DNA of 64,000 nucleotides from Pseudomonas sp. FeN3W (GCA_030263805.2 CP136010.1:1193001-1257000); one strand, 5' to 3'. Numbered from the stretch's first letter, positions 51,432 to 60,774 are shown. Notes: generated by a model from the sequence alone, not told the origin. A program made the numbers and translations.

Positions 51432-52589
51432 TCAGCGATCCTGATGCCGTGGCCGCAAGCGCATCGCCAGCAGCGACATGCATGCCGCCATGCCGGTGAG
51501 GACCAGGAACGGCATGCGATAGTCACCCGCCAGATCACGCCCGAGCCCGGCCAGTACCGGCGTCAGGCACGCCAGGCAATAGCCGGTGCAGAGCATCATC
51601 GCGGTAAGCCGGCTGACCGCCAACGGAGTGTTGGCTTCGTACATCGGCGAGATCAGCGCCAGGGAGAAGGTGCCGTTGAGCGCGACGCCGAGCAGCATGC
51701 AGACCACCAGAGGCTGCCAGCTCGGTGCCAGAGCGATTGCCGCCAGGCAAAGGGTCGCCAGCCCGCCACACGCAGCCATGATCCGATGCCGGTTGCCCAG
51801 CCGCTGCGCCAGCCAGGGCATGGCGAAGGCGCTCGGCAGGCCGATGAGCATGAAGCCACTGAAGAACGCGTTGCTTTGCAGCAGGCTGTAGCCAACCTCG
51901 TGATAACGCGCCACCAGCCAGGTGGCCAACGCATAGAACAGCCCGGCCTGAAGGGCGAAGTAGACGCTGAGCAACCAGGCCCGCGGCTCCTTCCAGGGCA
52001 AACCGGTACGACTCTCGCTGGCGGCTTCCGGCTGGTTGGGCAGGCGCGACCAGATCAGCAGCGCAGCCAGGGCCGGCAGTGCCCAGAGCGCCAGGCCCCA
52101 CGTCCAGTCCTGCCCCATCACCTCGGTGGCCGGCGCGGTCACCACTACGCCGAGGGTGCCACCGACCGCCATGCTCAGCGAGTACCAGGCGGCGGTCTGG
52201 CCCATGCGTTCGAGGAAGTAGCGCTTGATGAAACCGGACAGCAGTGGCCCGGCGACGGCGATTCCGGCGCCAACCAGCCCGGCCGTGCCGATCAGCAGAA
52301 CGGCGTTGTGGCCGAACAGCCGCAACAGCAACGCCACGCCGATCAGCCCGAGGCACAGCACGATGCTGCGCTCCAGCCCGAAACGCACGGCCAGCCGCGG
52401 CGCCAGGGGTGCCAGCAAGCCCATCAGCAGAACCGGCAAGGCCGTGGTGAGGCTGATCAGGCCGCGGGACAGCGAAAGCTCTTCGGCGATGCGCTCGATC
52501 AGCGGAGCGAAGGAGGTAATACCTGGGCGCAGGTTGATGGCAGCCAGGACCAGCGCCAGCATCAGCAGCCCGCGGGAGGGAGAATTCAC
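51432..52589 (-). CDS. MFS transporter, CynX/NimT type
   Basis: A 385-residue inner-membrane protein with twelve predicted helices. The opening LMLALVLAAINLRPGITSFA, then ISLTTALPVLLMGLLAPLAP is typical for the cyanate/nitroimidazole (CynX/NimT) branch of the major facilitator superfamily. The central loop (LPNQPEAASESRTGLPWKEP) separates the two halves. The start is a GTG. Substrate is not known. No regulator is next to it. Confidence 0.9.
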   Translation of the reverse strand: MNSPSRGLLMLALVLAAINLRPGITSFAPLIERIAEELSLSRGLISLTTALPVLLMGLLAPLAPRLAVRFGLERSIVLCLGLIGVALLLRLFGHNAVLLIGTAGLVGAGIAVAGPLLSGFIKRYFLERMGQTAAWYSLSMAVGGTLGVVVTAPATEVMGQDWTWGLALWALPALAALLIWSRLPNQPEAASESRTGLPWKEPRAWLLSVYFALQAGLFYALATWLVARYHEVGYSLLQSNAFFSGFMLIGLPSAFAMPWLAQRLGNRHRIMAACGGLATLCLAAIALAPSWQPLVVCMLLGVALNGTFSLALISPMYEANTPLAVSRLTAMMLCTGYCLACLTPVLAGLGRDLAGDYRMPFLVLTGMAACMSLLAMRLRPRHQDR

Positions 52590-52689
52590 AAGCGATCCAT
52601 AGGGTTACGGCGAAAAAGCCGGACAGGCAACCCTACTCCCCGCCCCTCCCCGAGGCAACCGCAACGGCCGCCGAAGCGGCCGGGCGATC

Positions 52690-53499
52690 TCAGAGCGCCT
52701 TGCTCTTGGCGCGTTTCTTTTCGGCCAGCAGCGCCATCTCATCGTAGATCGCCTGCGGGTTCTGCTGCTTGACCTTCCAGGCCATGCGGCCCTCGTCGTG
52801 CGGCAGGATCATGAACTCACCCTTGGCGACCTGCTGGTGGATGTAGTCGGCGATGTCCGCCGCAGTAATCGGCGAAGACTCCAGCAACTTACCGATCTGC
52901 GCTTTCACGTTCGGCGTCGGGCCACGGAAGGAGTCCAGCAGGTTGGTCTGGAAGAACGACGGGCAGACCACGTGCACGCCGACCTCGGCCTGCCGCAGCT
53001 CGACCAGCAGGCTTTCCGACAGCGCCACTACACCGGCCTTGGCCACGTTGTAGTTGCTCATGCCCGGCGCCTGCATCAGCGCCGCCATCGAGGCGATGTT
53101 GATGATCTTGCCCTTGCTCTTCTGCACCAGCGGCAGGAACGCCTTGCAGCCCTTGACCACCCCCATCAGGTTGATCGCGATCTGCCAGTCCCAGTCCTCC
53201 AGCGACAACTCGTCGAAGAAGCCACCGGAAGCCACCCCGGCGTTGTTGACCACGACATCGATGCCGCCGAGCTTCTCCTCACAGGCCTGGGCGAAGGCGA
53301 TCAGCTGGCTGTAGTCACGCACGTCGCAGCGCATGGTGAAGCCGTCACCGCCCGCTTCACGGACCATTTTCAGGGTTTCCGCCAGGCCGCCTTCGTTGAC
53401 ATCGGAAAGCGCCAGCTGCCAGCCCTCACGCGCCCAGCGCAGGGCAATCTCGCGACCGAGCCCGGAGCCGGCACCGGTAATCATCATGCGGTTGTGCAT
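52690..53499 (-). CDS. Short-chain dehydrogenase/reductase
   Basis: From ATG 53499 a 269-residue SDR. It shows MMITGAGSGLGREIALRWAR, NNAGVASGGFFDE, the active-site INIASMAALMQ and YxxxK in SNYNVAKAGVVALSESLL, and a long C-terminus with HDEGRMAWKVKQQNPQAIYD. This classical SDR type is common in Pseudomonas and often linked to lipid or alcohol metabolism, but the substrate is unknown. An in-frame start at 53568 lacks support. Confidence 0.92.
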   Translation of the reverse strand: MHNRMMITGAGSGLGREIALRWAREGWQLALSDVNEGGLAETLKMVREAGGDGFTMRCDVRDYSQLIAFAQACEEKLGGIDVVVNNAGVASGGFFDELSLEDWDWQIAINLMGVVKGCKAFLPLVQKSKGKIINIASMAALMQAPGMSNYNVAKAGVVALSESLLVELRQAEVGVHVVCPSFFQTNLLDSFRGPTPNVKAQIGKLLESSPITAADIADYIHQQVAKGEFMILPHDEGRMAWKVKQQNPQAIYDEMALLAEKKRAKSKAL

Positions 53500-53696
53500 C
53501 GTTGTGCTGCCTTTTGTTGTTCGGGTAGTGGCAGCGAGTCTAGCGAATGCCGGGGCACGGACCGGCATCCATCAGACTGCTGAATGCCCTTGGCAAACCC
53601 ACGCCTCATGGGGCTGACCGCACGGTTCCGGGCAGGCAATATGGCGGCAGTATGGGCTTGTTGCAGCTTCGCGAATTGCCTGCGGCAGGAATAAAA

Positions 53697-53720
53697 AAGG
53701 GCAGCCCGAGGGCTGCCCTT
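53697..53720 (-). terminator. Terminator of the yjcH-actP operon
   Basis: Perfect 10-bp stem AAGGGCAGCC / GGCTGCCCTT, followed on the minus strand by TTTTTT. It lies 20 bp after the actP stop. Confidence 0.9.
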
Positions 53721-53739
53721 GTTCTTGCCGGCGCTCGCG

Positions 53740-55395
53740 TCAGTGCGCGACGGCGCCGGTAGCACCCAGACCGGTCTGCGAACGGACGAACTGGGCGAAG
53801 AAGCGCTCGCGCTCCTCGCCAGCACGCTTGGACTTGTCGGTGACCGAGAAGAACCAGATACCGGCGAAGGCGGCGACCATCGAGAACAGCGCCGGATACT
53901 TGTAGGGGAAGATCGCCTCGGCGTAGCCGAACACGTCGACCCATACGGTCGGGCTGATGATGGTCAGCAGCAGCGCGGTGAACAGCCCCAGCGCACCACC
54001 GAACAGTGCGCCGCGGGTGCTCAGCCCCTTCCAGTACATGGAAAGGAACAGCACCGGGAAGTTGCAGCTGGCGGCGATGGAGAATGCCAGGCCGACCATG
54101 AAGGCGATGTTCTGCTTCTCGAAGATGATGCCGAGCAGAATCGCCACCACACCCAGAGTCAGGGTGGTCAGCTTGGTCACGCGCATCTCGTCCTCTTCCC
54201 GCGCCTTGCCCTGCTTGATCACGCAGGCGTACAGGTCATGGGAGACCGCGGAGGCGCCGGCCAGGGTCAAACCCGCTACAACGGCGAGAATGGTGGCGAA
54301 GGCCACGGCGGAGATGAAGCCGAGGAACAGGTTGCCGCCCACCGCGCTGGCCAGGTGGATGGCGACCATGTTGGTGCCGCCGACGATGGCGCCGCTCACG
54401 TCCTTGAAGTCCGGGTTGGTGCTGACCAGCAGGATCGCGCCGAAGCCGATGATGAAGGTCAGGATGTAGAAGTAGCCGATGAAGCCGGTGGCGTAGAACA
54501 CGCTCTTGCGCGCTTCCTTGGCATCGGAAACGGTGAAGAAGCGCATCAGGATGTGCGGCAGGCCAGCGGTACCGAACATCAGCGCCAGGCCCAGCGAGAT
54601 CGCCGAGATCGGGTCGGAAACCAGACCGCCGGGGCTCATGATCTGAGCGCCTTTCTCGTGGATGCTCACCGCTTCGGCGAACAGGCTGCCGAAGTCGAAG
54701 CCGACGGTCTTCATCACCATGATGGCCATGAAGCTGGCACCGGACAGCAGCAGCACCGCCTTGATGATCTGCACCCAAGTGGTGGCCAGCATGCCGCCGA
54801 ACAGCACGTACATGACCATCAGCACGCCGACCAGCACCACGGCGACGTAGTAGTCGAGGCCGAACAGCAGCTGGATCAGCTTGCCAGCGCCGACCATCTG
54901 CGCGATCAGGTAGAAGGCCACCACGATCAGCGAACCGAAGGCCGAGAGCAGACGGATCTGCGTCTGGCCGAGGCGATAGGAGGCCACGTCGGAGAAGGTG
55001 AACTTGCCCAGGTTGCGCAGGCGTTCGGCCATCAGGAACAGGATGATCGGCCAGCCGACCAGGAAGCCGATGGAATAGATCAGGCCGTCATAGCCGCTGG
55101 TATAGACCAGCGCGGAAATGCCCAGGAAGGACGCCGCGGACATGAAGTCGCCGGCGATCGCCAGGCCGTTCTGGAAGCCGGTGATGCTGCCGCCGGCGGT
55201 GTAGTAATCAGCCGTGGAGGTGTTGCGCTTGGCCGCCCACTTGGTGATGCCCATGGTGAAGACGATGAACACCACGAACATGATGATGGCGGTGTAGTTG
55301 GTGGCCTGCTTCTGGACCTCGCCGGTAATGGCGTCGGCGAGCAGCACAGGCGAGACTGCCAACAGCAGGGCAGCCATCAGGACACGCAGGATCAT
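53740..55395 (-). CDS. actP: Cation/acetate symporter ActP
   Basis: Sodium:solute symporter family permease that imports acetate and other short monocarboxylates. The 551 residues start with a signal-like helix (MILRVLMAALLLAVSPVLLA) and have 13 more membrane segments. Motifs include ADYYTAGGSITGFQNGLAIA, FMSAASFLGISALVYTSGYD and AGLTLAGASAVSHDLYACVI. Its ATG overlaps the stop of yjcH (TAATG). No acs gene is within the window. Confidence 0.96.
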   Translation of the reverse strand: MILRVLMAALLLAVSPVLLADAITGEVQKQATNYTAIIMFVVFIVFTMGITKWAAKRNTSTADYYTAGGSITGFQNGLAIAGDFMSAASFLGISALVYTSGYDGLIYSIGFLVGWPIILFLMAERLRNLGKFTFSDVASYRLGQTQIRLLSAFGSLIVVAFYLIAQMVGAGKLIQLLFGLDYYVAVVLVGVLMVMYVLFGGMLATTWVQIIKAVLLLSGASFMAIMVMKTVGFDFGSLFAEAVSIHEKGAQIMSPGGLVSDPISAISLGLALMFGTAGLPHILMRFFTVSDAKEARKSVFYATGFIGYFYILTFIIGFGAILLVSTNPDFKDVSGAIVGGTNMVAIHLASAVGGNLFLGFISAVAFATILAVVAGLTLAGASAVSHDLYACVIKQGKAREEDEMRVTKLTTLTLGVVAILLGIIFEKQNIAFMVGLAFSIAASCNFPVLFLSMYWKGLSTRGALFGGALGLFTALLLTIISPTVWVDVFGYAEAIFPYKYPALFSMVAAFAGIWFFSVTDKSKRAGEERERFFAQFVRSQTGLGATGAVAH

Positions 55396-55709
55396 TATTT
55401 CTGTGCCTCGTTGAGGATTTCCTGGTTGATGCGATCGAACTCGCCGTTGGCACGCTGTACATAGACGCCGGTCAGGATGAACGCCATGAAGATCACCCCG
55501 ACGCCAACCGGGATGCCCCAGGTGGTCACGGTATTGGCGGACAGCGGAATGCCGAGGATCTTCGGCTCGAAGGCGATCAGCAGGATGAACGCCAGGTAGG
55601 CGCTGAGCATGACGGCCGACAGCAGCCAGGCGAAACGGCCGCGCTTGGCAACCAGCTCCTGGAAACGCGGATTGGCATAGATCTGCCGGTAAACATTTTC
55701 ATTGTGCAT
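55395..55709 (-). CDS. yjcH: DUF485 membrane protein YjcH
   Basis: A 104-residue protein with two membrane helices (FAWLLSAVMLSAYLAFILLI and TTWGIPVGVGVIFMAFILTG) and the DUF485 sequence FQELVAKRGRF. It always pairs with actP and is translationally coupled here. It may assist assembly or function of the symporter; that is inference from linkage. Confidence 0.95.
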   Translation of the reverse strand: MHNENVYRQIYANPRFQELVAKRGRFAWLLSAVMLSAYLAFILLIAFEPKILGIPLSANTVTTWGIPVGVGVIFMAFILTGVYVQRANGEFDRINQEILNEAQK

Positions 55710-55989
55710 TGGAATCTGTCTCCACGATCGCTACCCCCCGGTGGGAGCAGGGGCGGCTACTTTAGGCCTGGGTCAGGTGAACACCACCCGACTTTGGTCT
55801 GAAGGCAGTTCACAAGAACACCCGTGCTAGAGCCGTCCAGCCGCGGAAAATGGGGCACTGCAACAAATCCAAACACAAATAGTGTGGCGCTATGTCGCAC
55901 ATACGAAACGTTGATTTCAGACATTGCCCGGCGTGGACCAGACTCCCCCTGACGCGAGAACGATTCTCGACTGCACAAGGAGACAGGCC

Positions 55990-56214
55990 ATGCTCAAGAC
56001 CGTGACGTTCACCCTGATGCACTTCTGCATTGCCTTTTCGGTGACCTACGCACTGACCGGCAGCATCGCCCTTGGCGGTCTGATCGCCGCCGTCGAACCG
56101 CTTTGCAACTCGGTGGGCTTCTACTTCCATGAGAAACTCTGGCAGCGCTTCGAACGTAGGCCGGCACGCAAAATGCCCATCCCCAGGCACGCCTGGCTGC
56201 ACCATCACGCCTGA
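55990..56214 (+). CDS. DUF2061 membrane protein
   Basis: A 74-residue protein from ATG 55990, with AAGGAG about 8 nt upstream. The family sequence is visible: KTVTFTLMHFCIAFSVTYAL, then GGLIAAVEPLCNSVGFYFHE, followed by KLWQRFERR. Two hydrophobic helices suggest a small inner-membrane protein. Function unknown. It lies alone between divergent neighbours. Confidence 0.9.
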   Translation: MLKTVTFTLMHFCIAFSVTYALTGSIALGGLIAAVEPLCNSVGFYFHEKLWQRFERRPARKMPIPRHAWLHHHA

Positions 56215-56380
56215 GGTCATCGTCATTTCTCATCCTGCGCAGGGATCGAATCCGCAAGCGTGCTGCCATAGTGACGTTGGCTTGCGTTGTGCAGCCGAAG
56301 CAGTTCTATTGGGACGGGTAGCGCGGGTTGCCGCCGCTGCCTTGCCACAGGCCAACCGGGCCTGTTAACGGAGAAGCACC

Positions 56381-57673
56381 ATGCAGCTGTTGTTGCGCCT
56401 GACCGCCCTGCTCGCCTTGGTCGTTGCGCCAGTCCACGCCGCCGACCTGACGGTCGAAGAGTACGGTTTCCCGCTGTCCAACCCCTTCGAAGCCACGATC
56501 GCCGGTACGCCCATCGAGCTACGCGCCGCAGTTCCGACCGATGACGATATCGACCAGAGCGACTACACCTTGCGCCTGCGCCCCGAACGCGAGTTCACCC
56601 TGCCGGACAACTTCTGGCCGGTGAAGCAACTGCGTTATCGGCTCGCCCGGCAAAGCGGCCCCGCACCGCTGATATTCATCATTTCCGGTACCGGCGCGCG
56701 CTACTCGGCAGGCAAGACCGAAGCCCTGAAGCGCCTGTTCTATGGCGCCGGCTACCATGTGGTGCAGCTGTCGTCGCCGACCAGCTATGACTTCATGTCC
56801 GCCGCCTCGCGCTACGCCACGCCCGGCATCAGCAGCGACGATGCCAAGGACCTGTACAGGGTCATGCAGGCGGTGCGCGCGCAGCAGCACAAGCTGCCCG
56901 TCACCGAGTATCACCTCACCGGCTACAGCCTCGGCGCCCTGAATGCCGCATTCGTCAGCCAGCTGGACGAAACCCGCCGCAGCTTCAACTTCAAGCGCGT
57001 GCTGCTGCTGAATCCGCCGGTCAACCTCTACACTTCGGTCAGCAACTTGGACAAGCTGGTGCAAACCCGCGTCGAAGGCATCGACGATCACACCACCTTC
57101 TACGAAGTGATTCTGGAAAAGCTCACGCGCTATTACCGTCAGAAGGGCTATATCGACCTCGACGAGGCCGTGCTCTACGACTTTCAGCAATCGAACCTGA
57201 AACTCAGCGACGAGCAGATGGCGATGCTCATCGGCTCGGTGTTCCGCTTCTCTGCCGCGGATATCACCTTCACCTCCGACCTGATCAACCGTCGCGGCCT
57301 GATCACGCCGCCCGAGTATCCGATCAACGAAGGCACCCGTCTGGAGCCGTTCTTCAAGCGCGCACTGCTGTGCAGCTTCGACTGCTACATCACCGAGCAG
57401 GTGATTCCGATGTGGCGCGCCCAGTACGACGGCGGCAGCCTGACCCAGCTGATCCAGCAGGTCAGCCTGTACGCGCTGGAGGATTACCTGCGTCAGAGTC
57501 CGAAGATCGCCATCATGCACAACGCCGACGACCTGATCCTCGGCGAGGGTGACCTCGGCTTCCTGCGCCGGACCTTCGGCGATCGCCTGACCCTTTATCC
57601 GCGAGGCGGCCACTGCGGCAACCTCAACTACCGCGTAAACACTCAACACATGCTGGAGTTCTTCCGTGGCTAA
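56381..57673 (+). CDS. Secreted alpha/beta hydrolase-fold protein, partner of MlaA homologue
   Basis: A 430-residue protein with signal peptide (about 1-20). The alpha/beta hydrolase core is visible as PLIFIISGTGARYSAGKTEA, the nucleophile elbow TGYSLGALNAAFVS with the serine of GYSLG, and late HNADDLILGEGDLGF plus YPRGGHCGNL that can provide the acid and histidine. Some databases call such proteins serine/threonine kinases, which the sequence does not support. The mlaA-like gene overlaps its end by 8 nt, so both are probably one functional unit in the cell envelope. Confidence 0.85.
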   Translation: MQLLLRLTALLALVVAPVHAADLTVEEYGFPLSNPFEATIAGTPIELRAAVPTDDDIDQSDYTLRLRPEREFTLPDNFWPVKQLRYRLARQSGPAPLIFIISGTGARYSAGKTEALKRLFYGAGYHVVQLSSPTSYDFMSAASRYATPGISSDDAKDLYRVMQAVRAQQHKLPVTEYHLTGYSLGALNAAFVSQLDETRRSFNFKRVLLLNPPVNLYTSVSNLDKLVQTRVEGIDDHTTFYEVILEKLTRYYRQKGYIDLDEAVLYDFQQSNLKLSDEQMAMLIGSVFRFSAADITFTSDLINRRGLITPPEYPINEGTRLEPFFKRALLCSFDCYITEQVIPMWRAQYDGGSLTQLIQQVSLYALEDYLRQSPKIAIMHNADDLILGEGDLGFLRRTFGDRLTLYPRGGHCGNLNYRVNTQHMLEFFRG

Positions 57674-58433
57674 AGGAATGCTGCTGCCGCTGCTTCTGGC
57701 CAGTGGTCTGGCCTTCGCCGACACCCCGAAGGTGGATGAAGACGGTTTCACCCATCCGCTGCGCAACCTGGAGTTCAATCCCGGTCTTGACCAGCGCGAG
57801 TTCGAGCGCGCCACCTTCCAGGCACTGGACGTCTACGATCCGTTCGAGTCGGTCAACCGGCGCATCTACCACTTCAACTACCGGCTCGACCAGTGGGTGA
57901 TGCTGCCGGTGGTGCGCGGCTATCGCTACGTCACACCGCGACCGGTGCGCACCGGCGTGAGTAATTTCTTCAGCAACCTCGGCGAAGTGCCGACGCTGTT
58001 CAACAGCCTGGCTCAGCTCAAGGGCCAGCGCGCGGCGAATGCCACCGCACGTTTCCTGTTCAACAGCATCCTGGGTGTGGGCGGCCTCTGGGACCCGGCA
58101 ACACGCATGGGGCTGCCGCGTCAGAGCGAAGATTTCGGCCAGACCCTCGGCTACTGGGGTGTTCCCCAAGGGCCGTACCTGATTCTTCCGGCGCTGGGCC
58201 CGTCCAACCTGCGCGACACCACGGGCCGCGTGGCCGACTTCGCCGTCGAGCGGCAAGTGGAGTTTCTGCAGTATTCCGAAACCACCGGCGGCGAGCTAAG
58301 CCTGACGGCGCTGCGGGCCGTCAATGCGCGGCATGTCACCAGCTTCCGCTACGGCCAGCTCAATTCGCCGTTCGAGTACGAGAAGGTACGTTACGTCTAC
58401 AGCCGGGCGCGTGATCTGTTGGTGAAGGAATAA
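57666..58433 (+). CDS. mlaA: MlaA (VacJ) family protein without lipobox
   Basis: Part of the outer-membrane lipid-asymmetry pathway. GTG 57666 has GGAG at 7 nt and overlaps the hydrolase gene; an ATG at 57678 has no space for a ribosome site. The 255 residues show DVYDPFESVNRRIYHFNYRL, NFFSNLGEVPTLFNSLAQLK, ARFLFNSILGVGGLWDPATR and LGYWGVPQGPYLILPALGPS. Classical MlaA is a lipoprotein, but the N-terminus here (LLPLLLASGLAFADTPK) has no cysteine, so this copy would be soluble in the periplasm. Confidence 0.9.
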   Translation: MAKGMLLPLLLASGLAFADTPKVDEDGFTHPLRNLEFNPGLDQREFERATFQALDVYDPFESVNRRIYHFNYRLDQWVMLPVVRGYRYVTPRPVRTGVSNFFSNLGEVPTLFNSLAQLKGQRAANATARFLFNSILGVGGLWDPATRMGLPRQSEDFGQTLGYWGVPQGPYLILPALGPSNLRDTTGRVADFAVERQVEFLQYSETTGGELSLTALRAVNARHVTSFRYGQLNSPFEYEKVRYVYSRARDLLVKE

Positions 58434-58529
58434 TCCACCCTATCGATTGTTCATAGCGACATTACGCACCCATTGATCGAAGCTGCGCACCTATTCTTGG
58501 CGAATCAAATCCGAGAGAGGCATTCGATC

Positions 58530-58769
58530 ATGTCCCAGCGTGAAATCCTTTCCATCAGCAGCGGCCGCGCTACGTCCGATGGCGCCGGGGTCAGCCTGAC
58601 CCGCGTCTTCGGCGGCGCAGCCCCGGAGCGCTTCGATCCGTTTCTGATGCTCGACGAGTTCGGCTCCCACGATCCCGACGAGTACATCGCCGGCTTCCCG
58701 CCCCATCCACATCGCGGCTTCGAAACCATCACCTACATGCTCGAACATAGGTGCAGATACACAACGTAA
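58530..58769 (+). pseudogene. Pirin family gene, truncated by element C
   Basis: The first 73 codons match a pirin (cupin) protein: FLMLDEFGSHDPDEYIAGFP, then PHPHRGFETITYMLE. Pirins go on with a glycine-rich GxxxHxD region; here the sequence changes after YMLE (about nt 58747) into AT-rich DNA and stops after HRCRYTT. The iron-binding histidines of the first motif remain, but most of the two cupin barrels are lost. The rest of the gene should lie beyond the window at the other end of the inserted element. Confidence 0.88.
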
Positions 58770-58932
58770 ATCCACCGCACTACTAATGCACACTTTCTGA
58801 AAATCGGAGTACACTCTTATTCCGTGTCGCCCCTTGCTGCGCCTGCTGTGTAGCTAGATGGCACCCAGCCCCCACCATCACAGATCGAGGGTAGGTATAG
58901 GAAAAGACTTTGATTCACAGGAGGATGTACTA

Positions 58933-59388
58933 GTGACTGAAGCTTCAAAGGACAAGACCAAAAGAAAATATCTCTCGATGCTCCGTGCCCACCCTTGGCT
59001 CCATCAGCATTCTGTCTTCTATACAGATGAACCAGATTCCATTGCCCTGCTCGATGACATGATCGCGTTTAAGCAGCTCCTACGCCGTCGCCATCCCGAA
59101 CACCCATTCCTGATACGCATCCAGCTCCTGAACCGGGAGAAGAAGCCACAAGCCTTCCTGTCGATCTTGGCTCCTGCACGCATTGAAGACATTCAGGACA
59201 TTGCAGACAAAACATTCTCTGCTGATGTGGTGGTGCTGGGACGTGTCTGCACAGAACAGCGATTAGAGCGGATGGCATCTGTTATCAAAGCTCAGAAACC
59301 ACATAACCTCGAACGCTTCTTTAACAAGCATCAGGTTAGAAGGTGGTCATTGCTGAACAAGCATTTGGTAATGAATAACGACATTTAG
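58933..59388 (+). CDS. Protein of unknown function, first gene of element C
   Basis: From GTG 58933, which has AGGAGG at 8 nt, a 151-residue protein; the longer frame from 58858 has no site. It contains YLSMLRAHPWLHQHSVFYTD, AFKQLLRRRHPEHPFLIRIQ, then VVVLGRVCTEQRLERMASVI and FFNKHQVRRWSLLNKHLVMN. Mixed alpha/beta, basic, no membrane helix. The pattern recalls small replication or nucleic-acid-binding proteins, but I cannot assign a family. Confidence 0.7.
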   Translation: MTEASKDKTKRKYLSMLRAHPWLHQHSVFYTDEPDSIALLDDMIAFKQLLRRRHPEHPFLIRIQLLNREKKPQAFLSILAPARIEDIQDIADKTFSADVVVLGRVCTEQRLERMASVIKAQKPHNLERFFNKHQVRRWSLLNKHLVMNNDI

Positions 59389-60037
59389 GCTGTAGCCGTG
59401 ATGTTCTGTGCCTTCCACACTACCGAATATGAAATAATTGCCAAAATAGTTGCTTTTATACCCCATATAGTATTGTAATTTTAGAAAAACATGATATACT
59501 AATCCCATCAGCTAAAGAATTGTTTTTTACACTTAGCTCGCAATAAGACATACCAGCAAATTTATGTGTTATTTATGCCAAAGTTGCTGAATCACACTTT
59601 AGAGCTATATCCAAAATCGGACTTTGAGTGTATAATATATTGCAAGCACAGAAGGAATAAAATTAAATTTATTCCTCTCTTTTGTGACTTCCTCTGCTTT
59701 TAAAAGCATCTAATTTTATATCCCGGAAAACATACCCCACTCTTGTGGGTTTCTGCGTTTTACAGTTTGTGTTCCTCTCCTCACTGGGTTCTGACATATG
59801 GTCTGGTGAGGTGTTCAAAAGAAGCTTCCCGGCTTCTCTACTTTAGCTTTCTGGTTTGAGGGAGCTTGGTAGTTGTTCAATGACGTAGGTTGCTCCTTTT
59901 GTTTTGCCGAACAGTTTAAGGAGCTTACTTTCCTCCCTAACGTCATTTTTATAGACGGTGATTCTAATTTCTTCGGGATCACCGTTTCTTTTTTGTCCGT
60001 ACATTCTTATTCCACCTTAATCACAGGAGGTTGCCTT
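59389..60037. other. Long AT-rich non-coding region of element C
   Basis: About 650 bp with no supported frame. The first 250 bp (to about 59640) are very AT-rich with a TATAAT at 59631-59636 but no clear -35. The remainder (59650-59995) is a chain of hairpins ending in a terminator and is listed separately as an RNA candidate. The ribosome site (AGGAGG) of the next gene is at 60026-60031. Confidence 0.6.
59650..59995 (+). ncRNA. Candidate structured non-coding RNA
   Basis: On the plus strand a series of self-complementary blocks: AGGAATAAA / TTTATTCCT (59653-59676), CCCAC / GTGGG (59736-59749), CCTCAC / GTGAGG (59779-59811), GAAGC / GCTTC (59821-59836), an outer stem AATGACGT / ACGTCATT (59879-59947) enclosing GCTCCTT / AAGGAGC (59892-59924), and a terminator ACGGTGAT / ATCACCGT (59955-59985) followed by TTCTTTTTT. 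TATAAT stands upstream at 59631. No coding frame competes. No known RNA family is recognised. Expression is not shown. Confidence 0.5.
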
Positions 60038-60232
60038 ATGGCAGTAACATACCGGCCTTGCATCGTTTGCCATCAATTGATGGCGTGTGCACGAGCCAAT
60101 AAATATTGTTGTTCCAATCTATGTCATTCCAAAATGCATAAGAGGCGTGCAAAGCTCGGTCTTAGTACACGAGAGATGATTGCACTACTGAAAGACGAGC
60201 TTCTAGAAGCTCAAGAAAATCAAGAAAACTAA
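60038..60232 (+). CDS. Small Cys-rich (zinc-ribbon) protein 1
   Basis: A 64-residue protein with AGGAGG 6 nt before ATG 60038. It shows CIVCHQLMACARANKYCCSN followed by LCHSKMHKRRAKLGLSTREM: two cysteine pairs for one zinc, then a basic helix. The layout is the same as in the protein at 60906-61106, so the two are probably paralogues. A DNA- or RNA-binding role is likely from the fold. Confidence 0.75.
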   Translation: MAVTYRPCIVCHQLMACARANKYCCSNLCHSKMHKRRAKLGLSTREMIALLKDELLEAQENQEN

Positions 60233-60334
60233 AAACCCCTGACTCTCAACACTCATACCACAAGCCAAAAGGACATCACGAAACGTCAGATGCTGTGAAC
60301 GAGAATAAAGAGTCTCCCTATAAGGAGGCCCACA

Positions 60335-60760
60335 ATGCCCAACTATTTTGTAATCAACAAGCCATCAAACTTAGTTCTGACCGTAGTATCGCTCAAGTAC
60401 ACTCCCGCCGAAACGAAGGTCGAAAAGTTTATCCCTGCTTCCGACCGAGCTATCGCAGCCCTTGATAAGTGGTTAAAGGCTAACCCCGGAATGCTCATAG
60501 ATGTCGGCGATTTAATGAGTCGCAGCAAATATTTAGAAGACTACGTTGTCCGTACTCGTAACGATAAGTCGCAAACTCCGAAAGCAACACCCCAGCGCAT
60601 CTACTATCGAGACGAACAGATAGAAAAGCATGTAGATCGGCTGACAGCAGTATGCAATTGGATTGCCGAACATCCCGAAGCTGATGAACATGGTTTGAGT
60701 GAAGCTTTCGGTATGGGAACTGTAGCTGCAAAAGCCTATTTGGCCAAGTACAGCCAATAA
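60335..60760 (+). CDS. Protein of unknown function in element C
   Basis: A 141-residue protein with AAGGAGG before ATG 60335. The N-terminal half (YFVINKPSNLVLTVVSLKYT, then RAIAALDKWLKANPGMLIDV) and the C-terminal half (LTAVCNWIAEHPEADEHGLS, then EAFGMGTVAAKAYLAKY) look like a strand domain and a helix-turn-helix. It may be a small DNA-binding regulator. Family not recognised. Confidence 0.7.
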   Translation: MPNYFVINKPSNLVLTVVSLKYTPAETKVEKFIPASDRAIAALDKWLKANPGMLIDVGDLMSRSKYLEDYVVRTRNDKSQTPKATPQRIYYRDEQIEKHVDRLTAVCNWIAEHPEADEHGLSEAFGMGTVAAKAYLAKYSQ

Positions 60761-60774
60761 CGTATTAACTGGCC

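Noticed and set aside
53719..55464. Long plus-strand frame opposite actP, rich in H, D, Q and E
   Set aside because: Composition typical of the antisense of a membrane protein gene; actP is certain.
59736..59836. Series of short hairpins that could suggest a CRISPR array
   Set aside because: The hairpins differ in sequence, spacing is irregular and no direct repeats of 25-40 bp occur. No CRISPR array was found anywhere in the window.
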